A stretch of 64,000 nucleotides of DNA, taken from assembly GCA_038534295.1 (NCBI GenBank), contig JBCAXA010000003.1, positions 483,112 through 547,111 of the forward strand, written 5' to 3'. The notes under the pieces are model-generated. The model did no database searches. It worked only from the letters and a program-made list of their open reading frames with translations, and was not told where the DNA came from. Made by a program: the position numbers and the translations under genes. This stretch comes from JBCAXA01 sp038534295 (GTDB taxonomy: Bacteria > Pseudomonadota > Gammaproteobacteria > Steroidobacterales > Woeseiaceae). Below, one piece after another: positions 44,711 through 52,548 of this stretch (its first letter is position 1; the number at the start of each line of letters is the position of its first letter).

Positions 44711-45685
44711 TCAGCCACTCTGAGCAATACGCAGCTCGCCGTTGCGAAAATGCTCCTGAAATTGCGTACTTGCCGATTGCCACTGTTTCGTCGTCAGGCC
44801 CAAGCGGTTTAGAACCGGCTCAAGTGCCGGATCGATGCACCCGCGTTTGCCGAGCACTGCTATTCGCCCGGTTGTATCCACCAACTGCAAATAGTCGGTC
44901 CAGCGCATAGGTAAGCTGAGGGCCGGCGTGTCGAGCTTGGAAGCTGCGTCCGCGAAGGGTGCCAGTGGGCGTAGTGAAGGCGGGGCGCGCCGGATTTCGT
45001 TTCGTATGAGTAATCGTGCCACCGTGTCTTTAACCGGATTCGTCGAATCACCATGCTTGATGCGTGCCTGGACGCTTGTGTAGTCCGATCCCTCGGGCGT
45101 TCGGGCAATCCTCGCCCTGACGGGATTTAGGTCAACGTAGGCCATCGCGGCCATGAGGGCCTGTTCCGTACGCAGCGCTTGCGAGCGGAATCGTGCTTCC
45201 CAGAAATGCCCAGTACATCGATCCTCGGCGTTGGCTTGTCGTGCAATAGGCTCGTTAAGACACTTCATAAACCAACTCAGGCTCGCAAGCCGTTTGCGAT
45301 AGATGGCGGTAATCGCTTGAAGTGTCTCCGTCTCCACGGCACTCAGATCGTCACCATCACAGAACCGCTGTACCAACAGTGGACCACGAAACAGCGTCGT
45401 CCAGCGCCTAAGCACGTCCTCATCTGTCCACGAACCGGCCTCATCGGGCGCCAAACGGACGACGAGATGGTAGTGATTGCTCATGATCGCAAACGCGCAG
45501 AGCTCTACACTGAACAACGAGCTCAACACGCGAACTCGATCTTCGATCCAGCCGCGACGATGCTCGAAACTCTTGCCTGTTACGGCGTCTTCGCCGCATA
45601 GAAAAGCTCGCCGGACACAACGGGAGACGACGTGGTAGTACGGCGTATCGTCGACGCATACCAGGTGTTTTCGTGCACGAGGCAT
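44711..45685 (-). CDS. REP-associated tyrosine transposase (RAYT, Y1/HUH family)
   Basis: 324 residues. The N-terminal Y1_Tnp domain shows YYHVVSRCVRRAFLC, the metal-binding HUH-type motif SNHYHLVVRL (about residue 72) and a candidate catalytic Tyr in AYVDLNPVRARIA (about 189). ARQANAEDRCTGHFWEARFR is typical of RAYTs. The C-terminal 110 residues are an extra domain. RAYTs nick single-stranded hairpins and are usually single-copy genes flanked by the palindromes they recognise. Here GGACAGGC (44551) and GCCTGTCC (45752) flank it. It points opposite to the cassette genes. Confidence 0.92.
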   Translation of the reverse strand: MPRARKHLVCVDDTPYYHVVSRCVRRAFLCGEDAVTGKSFEHRRGWIEDRVRVLSSLFSVELCAFAIMSNHYHLVVRLAPDEAGSWTDEDVLRRWTTLFRGPLLVQRFCDGDDLSAVETETLQAITAIYRKRLASLSWFMKCLNEPIARQANAEDRCTGHFWEARFRSQALRTEQALMAAMAYVDLNPVRARIARTPEGSDYTSVQARIKHGDSTNPVKDTVARLLIRNEIRRAPPSLRPLAPFADAASKLDTPALSLPMRWTDYLQLVDTTGRIAVLGKRGCIDPALEPVLNRLGLTTKQWQSASTQFQEHFRNGELRIAQSG

Positions 45686-45726
45686 GTGTTTGTCGTATCG
45701 CCCTTGCGGTTCCGCAAGGTGAGCGA

Positions 45727-45762
45727 TTTCATCGTGAAGTATATTGTTATATGCCTGTCCCG
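45727..45762 (+). repeat. Array repeat, right arm upstream of RAYT and cassette 11
   Basis: GATTTCATCGTGAAGTATAT then ATATGCCTGTCCCG. Resembles the left-edge half-repeat at 37311. It lies 40 bp before the RAYT start and 20 bp before cassette 11, so it may contain divergent promoter elements. Confidence 0.7.
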
Positions 45763-45781
45763 AGTCAGACGCGGAAATCCA

Positions 45782-46252
45782 ATGCAGATAGCCAAGCTTT
45801 CATCAAAGTGGCGATTACTCTTCTTGAGTCTTGTTGTGTTGTTGCCCGGGTGCGCAGTGACACAAGATGCAGTATCGAGTGGTGTTTCGTTGATCACGGG
45901 AGAGCCGAAATCGATAAGGCTAGTTGTCGACGAAAGTAAAGAGCTTGATCCTTTCGATCGTACAAGGAGATTCCTTGTCCGGCTCGACGATGTAGAGACG
46001 GTGTCAGGTACCCTCGACAAAAGGTCAGTGACGGTCGTTCTCACAGCGCTTCGTCCAGACTACATCATGTCTGAGCCTCGGATCGCAGTAATCTTGCGCC
46101 ACTCAAGTGAATCTCTGTCGGCGATATCTTGGGCGGCTATATTTCCAGTGTCTTGCTTTCCAATCAGTGTGGTTCATGCGCATCGGGAGTCGATCGAATT
46201 CCAACTCGAATATGATCAGATCGGTCATGAATGTGTCTTTGCGTACCCATAG
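45782..46252 (+). CDS. Cassette 11: lipoprotein, unrecognised
   Basis: 156 residues from the ATG at 45782; the longer frame from 45632 overlaps the transposase gene. Lipobox LLPGC near residue 24. The mature part is mostly beta strand (IRLVVDESKELDPFD, RRFLVRLDDVETVSG, SVTVVLTALRPDY, FQLEYDQIGHECVFAYP). Envelope location expected. No family recognised. Confidence 0.65.
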   Translation: MQIAKLSSKWRLLFLSLVVLLPGCAVTQDAVSSGVSLITGEPKSIRLVVDESKELDPFDRTRRFLVRLDDVETVSGTLDKRSVTVVLTALRPDYIMSEPRIAVILRHSSESLSAISWAAIFPVSCFPISVVHAHRESIEFQLEYDQIGHECVFAYP

Positions 46253-46276
46253 GCGTTGCAAGCGTTAAGCGTAGCT

Positions 46277-46424
46277 GGGACAGGCACAGCGAGGGCAGCA
46301 CATGGACAGGCACACACAAACGCTCACGCAAAAAAAGCGAAAAAAATGTGCCTGTCCAATCAATCGCAATCAATCGGTCTTCATCACACACATCGTGAAA
46401 TGTGCCTGTCCTGTTCGGGAATGC
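46277..46424 (+). repeat. Array repeat, double copy
   Basis: GGGACAGGCACAGCG, CATGGACAGGCACACACAAA with CGCTCACG tail, an inner right arm AAATGTGCCTGTCC, then TCGTGAAATGTGCCTGTCCTG. Two nested hairpins between cassettes 11 and 12. Confidence 0.85.
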
Positions 46425-46440
46425 AAACAGTTAATCGCGA

Positions 46441-46911
46441 ATGCATAGGAGTTTTTTTGGGGGCTTTATCGTGGACGCTTTCGTAGTCAGGCTCATCGCT
46501 TACCAAATCGCGGCACTGTCCGCGTCCGGTCGGAAAAGGAGTGACGAGGAGAAAATCTCGTACGCGAAGTCTTCAATCTCTGCGCTGTTGTCTGGGCAAT
46601 TCTTCATCGGGCTAGCCATTTTGCTGTTGCTGGCCGTCTCGTTGGTTCATCAGGAAGTGAATCTGACCAAAGCGCACATCGTTGGTGGGCTTGGTTTCGC
46701 TATGGTGATTTCATCTATTCCGGCTTCTTGGATAATTTCCGATGTCTCGACTAGACACTTGTCGACAATCAGAAAGTTGGCAGCCGACACTCTGGTGAGC
46801 CCCACTAAAGGTGCATGGTGGGCAATTCGTCGGCTAATGATCGTAACAGTGACGCCAATCTTGGCTGTCAGCGCTGCCGTCGTGGCAATTGCTATTTGGG
46901 AAGCTAGCTAG
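46441..46911 (+). CDS. Cassette 12: membrane protein, unrecognised
   Basis: 156 residues (a GTG at 46471 is an alternative start). Three hydrophobic segments: about 52-73 (GQFFIGLAILLLLAVSLV), 80-100 (HIVGGLGFAMVISSIPASWI) and 132-153 (MIVTVTPILAVSAAVVAIAI). A basic loop RKRSDEEK precedes the first. No family recognised. Confidence 0.6.
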   Translation: MHRSFFGGFIVDAFVVRLIAYQIAALSASGRKRSDEEKISYAKSSISALLSGQFFIGLAILLLLAVSLVHQEVNLTKAHIVGGLGFAMVISSIPASWIISDVSTRHLSTIRKLAADTLVSPTKGAWWAIRRLMIVTVTPILAVSAAVVAIAIWEAS

Positions 46912-46913
46912 GT

Positions 46914-46983
46914 GCGCCGATGGACAGGCACAGAAACGTTTCATCACACACATCGTGAAATGTGCCTGTCCCGTTCGGAATGC
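46914..46983 (+). repeat. Array repeat, compact copy
   Basis: GCCGATGGACAGGCACAGAAACG to AAATGTGCCTGTCCCGTTCGG. The outer left arm is missing and the inner arm pairs with the right arm. Ends 11 bp before cassette 13. Confidence 0.88.
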
Positions 46984-46993
46984 CCCTAAGACC

Positions 46994-47353
46994 ATGAGAC
47001 CCGCAGCAGGAAAATCGATTTTGGCGGTTTTTGGCTTAGTTCCGATTGTTATTGGATGGACTGCCGCATGTGCGTTGCTTTCACAGGAGAAATTTGTCGA
47101 CACGCATACTGACGCATCGGGGAAATTAGTTCTGACTGATACGCAGCGAAACTGGGAGGAGTTTGTCGCAATCGTCAATTCGCGAGTGAACGACGAAAAA
47201 GGCGGGGCGCCGCCTGAGGGCGGCGTAGAAACTTGGACAGAGTTCTGGACGCTGCGAATTCAAGCGTTGCAAAAAAATCAGGAAAACGCACAAAAGTATG
47301 TGCAGTACATCATTGATCGACGTCAGCAGTACGATCTACCCGCCATGGAGTAA
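46994..47353 (+). CDS. Cassette 13: lipoprotein-like, paralogue of cassette 6
   Basis: 119 residues from the ATG at 46994. N-terminal hydrophobic segment ending GWTAAC (lipobox-like). It aligns with cassette 6 over about 95 residues (see that entry) and ends cleanly at YDLPAME, which shows where the family normally stops. The helix pair FWTLRIQALQKNQENAQKYV is the best-conserved part. Function unknown. Confidence 0.7.
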   Translation: MRPAAGKSILAVFGLVPIVIGWTAACALLSQEKFVDTHTDASGKLVLTDTQRNWEEFVAIVNSRVNDEKGGAPPEGGVETWTEFWTLRIQALQKNQENAQKYVQYIIDRRQQYDLPAME

Positions 47354-47400
47354 GGCACGACTAGGAATTAAGTGAAATATTCATGGGCAGTAATCAAAAA

Positions 47401-47463
47401 CTTCGACAGGCACACACAAACGCTCACGTTCAAAAAGCGTAAAAAATGTGCCCGTCCCTTTGG
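47401..47463 (+). repeat. Array repeat, right edge copy
   Basis: TTCGACAGGCACACACAAACG, AAAAAGCGTAAAAAATGTGCCCGTCCC. Arms are slightly degenerate (CCCGTCC as at the left edge). About 50 bp further is the stop of the flanking gene. Confidence 0.8.
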
Positions 47464-47514
47464 AGGCTATGTCCCGGACGACCTGATTGCCGCGTCGGCC
47501 AGCTTTGGCGGTTG

Positions 47515-49443
47515 CTACTGAAGCTCACCTAGTATCCGAAACCCGGCGAATTGGCGTATGTGACTGATGAAGGTGTTGAAGTCTTCAAAGTCGTCCGGCT
47601 CGATGCGCTGCTTGCGCATATCGACTTCGGTGTTGATGTAGACGACGTTGCCCTTGCGATTCTGATTGCGCTCTAGGCGCCCGAACCGCGTCTGGAAATC
47701 CACCGTCGGACTCAGTCGGTTGATCTGCCACTTCTCATCGACGACCACCTTCACGCGACCCACGAACTTCATGCCTTCAAAGTCGAACCCGTAATGCTCG
47801 TTCTCGGTCTCAAAGTAGCCGGCGAGACGGCGCAACCACGACGCAGACTCCCGATAGTCAAGATCGACATCCGGGTCGAGTATTTCTTCGTAAACAACGC
47901 TTGAGTCAACCTGCAGATCGTCCTCGGTATTGTCGATGCCGGAGAATTCGAACGCCGGCTCAACCAAGTCGCTCACCGTTGATTGGTAGACATCGAGTGC
48001 CCACTCGCTGCGTTCCTCATCGGTCAGTCCTGCCAATCCCGAACGAATGCTAGCGGCGTAAGGCCCTAGGTAGGTCACGCTCAGGTTTTCTTTGAGGTTG
48101 CCTTCGCTGTCGAGCTCCATGGTCATGTCTTCGCGCATATACCAGCGAGTTCGATCGCTCGGTATTTTGATCGGTCGCGAATCGCGGTCTGGCGCATAGC
48201 CGACCAGGCCTTGAATGCTCGGGTTCGTGTAACTCGATCCGGAATACGGGTCCGTCGGATCGACGCAGAAGCGAGCGCCGTCACGCAGTGAGCCGCAGGC
48301 AATGACATGATCAAAGTAATTTGCCGACGGTAGGAGCAGTCGGGATGGATCGGTGCGTCGCGAGGCGACGAAAACAGGTGTCGCCTCGATTCCGACGCTT
48401 TGCAACAAGTCGATCAACAAAACGGTCTTGTCTTTGCAATCGCCAAAGCGGCGTTCGAGCGTCGTATCGCTCGGTCGCGGCACGTGGGATCCGTAACCGT
48501 GCTCGAGCCCGACATAGCGAATCTCGCCAGCGACAAACTTCAAGATGCTACTGAGTTTGTCTTGGTCGGAGTCGGCGTTCTCGGTCAATTTCGCTGCCGT
48601 GCGAGCAATTTGATCGCTCTCGCTCAGCGCCTTCGAAATAAACGTGTGCAAACGCTCACCAATCTCGCTCCATTCGAGTTGCGGGGCAACGATGACCTGC
48701 GGCAGCAGGTCGTAGTAGTTCGCGCTGTCGTCCGTCTGGAATCCAGGGATCGCACTGGCGCGGCAATCCAGACGTCGCGCATCTGGATTGGTACATGTCA
48801 AAAAATCGGCTTGTGTCTTCCATACGGGTTTCAGGGAATCGTCGGCCCAGCGAGCGCTTAGCCGTAGGTCATGCACATAGTCATAGCCCTGCAAATACAG
48901 ACCGTGACTCCACGGCGTGGCGCGTTTGCTGTGCTCCGTGCGGCGAATGACTTGCAGCGTCACAAAGGAGCCTTCTTGCAGTGCCGGCCACGGAATCGTT
49001 ACGACCATGAAATCGCCGAAGACGTCGTCCGCCGTATCGTTCTCAATCTGAATTGTCGACGGGTCCACGCCAATGACATCGCCATTCGGCTGTACCACAT
49101 AAGCCTCCGCGATCGTCAATTCAGTCGAGAACGGGTTTACGTGGACGACGCTGTTGCCATCTTCTTGAATCTCATCTTGTGTCTGAAACCGACGAATAAC
49201 CGTATGCGTTGCCGTGATATGCGCCTTTTCAATTTCAAGCGAGTGATCGCGCAGCACGGTGAATTCGCCGTGGTCGTCGCTGTAGTCGACCTCGTAGTAC
49301 GGCCGCAGGTGCTCAGCAATTTTGACGTTTTCACCGTTGTTAGCGGCAAAAGTAACGTAGTCCGTCACGGCTACGTCGGCAGCGCCATGGGCTGCGTGCA
49401 GCGCTAGCGCAAGCCCGCACCAAAATCGTGACGTCGCGTTCAT
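47515..49443 (-). CDS. DUF3857/transglutaminase-like exported protein
   Basis: 642 residues. Signal peptide ends near HGAADV. An N-terminal DUF3857 beta domain (about 40-240) precedes a transglutaminase-like domain with its Cys-His-Asp triad in FGDCKDKTVLL, NYFDHVIAC and DPTDPYSG, and a C-terminal beta domain (DUF2569-like region absent). Periplasmic peptide cleavage or cross-linking is possible. The start overlaps the stop of the preceding gene (49440-49443), so the two are translationally coupled. A copy of its last codons lies in the array at 39779. Confidence 0.85.
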   Translation of the reverse strand: MNATSRFWCGLALALHAAHGAADVAVTDYVTFAANNGENVKIAEHLRPYYEVDYSDDHGEFTVLRDHSLEIEKAHITATHTVIRRFQTQDEIQEDGNSVVHVNPFSTELTIAEAYVVQPNGDVIGVDPSTIQIENDTADDVFGDFMVVTIPWPALQEGSFVTLQVIRRTEHSKRATPWSHGLYLQGYDYVHDLRLSARWADDSLKPVWKTQADFLTCTNPDARRLDCRASAIPGFQTDDSANYYDLLPQVIVAPQLEWSEIGERLHTFISKALSESDQIARTAAKLTENADSDQDKLSSILKFVAGEIRYVGLEHGYGSHVPRPSDTTLERRFGDCKDKTVLLIDLLQSVGIEATPVFVASRRTDPSRLLLPSANYFDHVIACGSLRDGARFCVDPTDPYSGSSYTNPSIQGLVGYAPDRDSRPIKIPSDRTRWYMREDMTMELDSEGNLKENLSVTYLGPYAASIRSGLAGLTDEERSEWALDVYQSTVSDLVEPAFEFSGIDNTEDDLQVDSSVVYEEILDPDVDLDYRESASWLRRLAGYFETENEHYGFDFEGMKFVGRVKVVVDEKWQINRLSPTVDFQTRFGRLERNQNRKGNVVYINTEVDMRKQRIEPDDFEDFNTFISHIRQFAGFRILGELQ

Positions 49444-50510
49444 TTATGAAGCCTCAAGCCGCTCGCGATATTTGTGTATGAGCGGCGCTTTTCGAAAAGT
49501 CTCTTTTCCAAATCGCTGATGGCGACCACGATCTCAACGGAACGGCGGCCGTCACTGATTGCGTGACTTAGAACGACGTATCGCCCGAGCAGCAGCGTGC
49601 TACCGGTGCACTCGACGCGGGAAATGACGTTGAACGACTCCGTGTCGACACTTTGGTCTTCCGAGCAGCTCGCTTTCTCGTCGGCATACTGCCCGCGGAC
49701 CCATTCGATGTGCCAATCAGCGATTGATTGCAAATCGCGATCAGGGCCATACCAGATGGCTGCCCAATCGCCATAGTCGGCCAGCAGAAGCTCCACATCG
49801 GCGTCAGTCGAGCTGTAGCCGGGTTCGATTTGCACCCAACCGGCGCTCGGCAAACGCAGCGAGAAATTGCCGGCCGGGTCTTCGATAACCGTGCCTTGTG
49901 CCAGGCGCTGGCCGCCCAACTGTTGAAGCTCCAACTCGAGCGAAAAGTACGCGATCGGGATCCACGCCAACGCCAACACACCGACGACGACACGTTGCAC
50001 CCACGTGAAGCGCATCGGCGGCGTGCGAAACTCCGGTGCGGTTTGCTCTTTGATGGCGTTGACTTGACCCTGAAGGACCAGCAGCGGCACAAACGAGGCG
50101 AGCATCGCGACGAGGAGCGGCCATATCAAAACGTCCAAGCCGGACGTCACGTTCACCGTCACCGCCGTTACAAACGCCAGCAAGCCGAGTCCCATTGGGT
50201 TGGACACCGGTACGATCCTTGCGTCGGTCGCCTCGGCCCACTCCCTATAGGCGGCGGCGAGATTGAAGATGGCAATGCCGTAGGAAATACCGGTCAACGG
50301 CGCCAAAAACCACAGCCACGGGTGATATTCGCCGCGGCCGCCGACCTTTAGGTCGCGTGCTAGTCGGTAACACCAGTAAAACGCAAAAACACCCAGCGTC
50401 AGCACCAGGAGCAGCGCGAGTTTCCAGCGCTGTAAGGGCGCGTGGAGCTTCTCGCCGTGGGCCGCTGCGGTGTCGATCGTTGGCGGCGGAAGGACTGCTG
50501 GATCGTCCAT
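49440..50510 (-). CDS. Membrane protein with DUF4234-like N-terminus
   Basis: 356 residues. Five hydrophobic segments (about 30-50, 65-85, 105-125, 128-148, 172-192), the first followed by YWCYRLARDLK and GEYHPWLWFLAP as in DUF4234-type proteins. The last 150 residues form an extracytoplasmic domain (NFSLRLPSAGWVQIEPG, ADVELLLADYGDWAAIWYG). Its stop overlaps the DUF3857 gene start by 4 bp. Function unknown; the pair probably works together in the envelope. Confidence 0.75.
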   Translation of the reverse strand: MDDPAVLPPPTIDTAAAHGEKLHAPLQRWKLALLLVLTLGVFAFYWCYRLARDLKVGGRGEYHPWLWFLAPLTGISYGIAIFNLAAAYREWAEATDARIVPVSNPMGLGLLAFVTAVTVNVTSGLDVLIWPLLVAMLASFVPLLVLQGQVNAIKEQTAPEFRTPPMRFTWVQRVVVGVLALAWIPIAYFSLELELQQLGGQRLAQGTVIEDPAGNFSLRLPSAGWVQIEPGYSSTDADVELLLADYGDWAAIWYGPDRDLQSIADWHIEWVRGQYADEKASCSEDQSVDTESFNVISRVECTGSTLLLGRYVVLSHAISDGRRSVEIVVAISDLEKRLFEKRRSYTNIASGLRLHK

Positions 50511-50842
50511 GAATCGCGTCGATGTCGGTTCTTGTTAGGCGACGGATGGCCCGATACTAACTGCAACCACGCATCGCCTCTACCGCCCGTTTGACATCTT
50601 CTGTGACAAAGACAGCCGGCTACTTGGTGTGTTTATCTGCGCGTTTTCGCAGCTGTGAAGCCGCGTTGCAGTTGCGCGCGAGACAGGTAATTTGCCACGC
50701 CGCAGCCGTGTAACCGTTGCTCGGTTCTCCCGGTCTGGCGGCTCAATTTTGTCCTTGATTCTGAACGCACCCGTGCGGACAAATCTAGGTCACCGGATTC
50801 GCTTAGCGGCAACGGCGCAAAAGACTGAGGCTACGCGTCTGC
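50511..50842. other. Intergenic region without a recognisable gene
   Basis: About 330 bp between two - strand genes. I see no hairpin with a T run, no repeat family member and no coding frame with a ribosome site. Confidence 0.45.
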
Positions 50843-51985
50843 CTAGTCGAACGATTCGCGAAGCGCCTTGTCGAGGCGTTCGAAGTCTGCGTCGTTGCTG
50901 TGCAAATGCGGCGCGATCCGGAGATTACTCCCGCGCACGCCCGCGAATACGTTCGCAGCAGCGAGGTCCTTAGCGAGGCTTTCGGCCGTAGCGATATCCG
51001 GCAGCGCCACCCCGATGATGTGTTCGACCGAGCGTTCGCGCGGCCGCACATCGAGTCCTACCGACGCCGCGATAGCTCGCACGCGTTCGGCGCGTTCAGC
51101 AAAAGCCGCTTGAATGGTGTCCCTACCCCAAGCATTCAGCTGCGAAACAGCAGCCGTTGCCATAGGTACGTTGATGAACTGCGAAAACTCGCCGCAGTCG
51201 AAGCGGCGCGCACCGTCGCGGTAGAAATCGGTGTAGTTGACGAGCTCCGCGAAGTTCTCGCTGCCGCGTCGCGCCACCCAGGTCTCTTCGATAGGTACGC
51301 CGTGCTCGCACCAGTGGTCGCTGGCAACTAGATAGCTGAGCCCGTACGGGCCGAGTAACCACTTGTAGCCGACGCAAACAACAAAATCTGGCTGCACCAC
51401 GTCGAAGTCAATGGGCCGGATGCCCAGGGACTGGCTTGCATCAATGACGAGCGCGGCGCCAGCCGAACGCGCTGCGTCGCTAACGGCAACAACGTCGATG
51501 AGCTCGCCGTCGGTCCAGTGGCAATTCGGTATCGCCACCAATCCGGTCTTCGAATCGATGGCGCGCAGCACGGCGTCGGTTAGCGGGACGGTCGGTTGCT
51601 TGTCGACGGTAATGATCGTCGCCCCGGTCTCCGCGGCACGTCGCCGCCACGCATACACATTTGACGGGTATTGCTCAGCGACAATAACGATCGTGTCGCC
51701 GCGGCCCAATGGAATATTGCGTGCTGCAACGGCGATGCCGTAGCTCGCCGAAGGCACGAGTGCGACCGAGTCGGTTGGGGTACCAACGAGCTGCGCGAAT
51801 TCCGCCCGCAGCTGTTCCGGGCGACCGAACCAATCGGCGGTACCGATCTTCCACCGTTCGGTACACCGGTCAATTGCGGATCGGCCTGCCTCGGCAACCG
51901 CCGTTAGCGGTGGTCCTAGGCTGGCGGAATTGAAGTAGGCGACATCGGCTGGGATATCGAACGCGTCGCGAAACGAGTGTTGCAC
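50843..51985 (-). CDS. Class V aminotransferase (PLP enzyme)
   Basis: 380 residues. Fold-type I PLP motifs: YFNSASLGPPL at the start, SASYGIAVAARN, the Asp in VIDASQSLGI, and the Schiff-base Lys in CVGYKWLLGPYG. These resemble cysteine-desulfurase/isopenicillin-epimerase-like class V enzymes. No desulfurase Cys loop is apparent, so aminotransferase or lyase activity on an amino acid is more likely. Single gene. Confidence 0.88.
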   Translation of the reverse strand: MQHSFRDAFDIPADVAYFNSASLGPPLTAVAEAGRSAIDRCTERWKIGTADWFGRPEQLRAEFAQLVGTPTDSVALVPSASYGIAVAARNIPLGRGDTIVIVAEQYPSNVYAWRRRAAETGATIITVDKQPTVPLTDAVLRAIDSKTGLVAIPNCHWTDGELIDVVAVSDAARSAGAALVIDASQSLGIRPIDFDVVQPDFVVCVGYKWLLGPYGLSYLVASDHWCEHGVPIEETWVARRGSENFAELVNYTDFYRDGARRFDCGEFSQFINVPMATAAVSQLNAWGRDTIQAAFAERAERVRAIAASVGLDVRPRERSVEHIIGVALPDIATAESLAKDLAAANVFAGVRGSNLRIAPHLHSNDADFERLDKALRESFD

Positions 51986-52060
51986 GGGCTCACCGCTTGG
52001 CTTTTCGGCGAGTGTACCGAAGGTGTCTTACCGATGGATCAATGTTTGTTGGGTAAGCGG

Positions 52061-52441
52061 TCAGCGTGTCACGTTATCTCGTGAGCGGCTGTCCTGCTCC
52101 GAAGCCGAAGGTGTTTCAGACCGCGGTTCGTCCGAATGGGAGACCTCCATCGGGTCGGCGATGTAAGCGGGGCCTTTCATGATATGCACGATGATGCAGC
52201 CAATGGCGACAGTGAACGCAGCCACCAAGACTGTAATCTCGGTTGCAATCGCAAAAATGTCGACCGTTTGAATTCGTTTGGCAGTATCGAGGCCCGGCTG
52301 GGTCACGCCCATGCGAGTGATTACCGGCACTGCCGCGATTGCAGCAGAAACGATAAACACCCACTTCGGCAGGCTGCTGAGTATCTTCACCTCGAGTCCG
52401 GGCGGGGTCAGTCGACCGTGGCGAATTTTTAGCCAGTTCAT
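52061..52441 (-). CDS. Small membrane protein, unrecognised
   Basis: 126 residues with two hydrophobic segments (about 25-45 KWVFIVSAAIAAVPVI and 66-90 ATEITVLVAAFTVAIGCIIV). The C-terminal 30 residues are hydrophilic and Ser/Asp/Glu-rich. No motif recognised. Confidence 0.6.
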   Translation of the reverse strand: MNWLKIRHGRLTPPGLEVKILSSLPKWVFIVSAAIAAVPVITRMGVTQPGLDTAKRIQTVDIFAIATEITVLVAAFTVAIGCIIVHIMKGPAYIADPMEVSHSDEPRSETPSASEQDSRSRDNVTR

Positions 52442-52548
52442 CGTGATCGTTTCGTGGGCTCGGTAAGCGCTGCCGCAGCGGCGACGGACCTATAGTCTAA
52501 GCGCACGGCGTGAAAGCCGCGCGAAGAGCGCCGTCACAAAACGACAAT

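Noticed and set aside
37362..47353. Anti-phage defence island
   Set aside because: Small unknown genes in an array invite this idea, but I see no nuclease, helicase, TIR, reverse transcriptase or toxin motif in any cassette product.
37311..47463. Chromosomal integron
   Set aside because: No tyrosine-recombinase integrase is encoded in the window and the intergenic repeats lack paired GTTRRRY and RYYYAAC core sites. The repeats are GGACAGGCAC palindromes next to a Y1/HUH enzyme.
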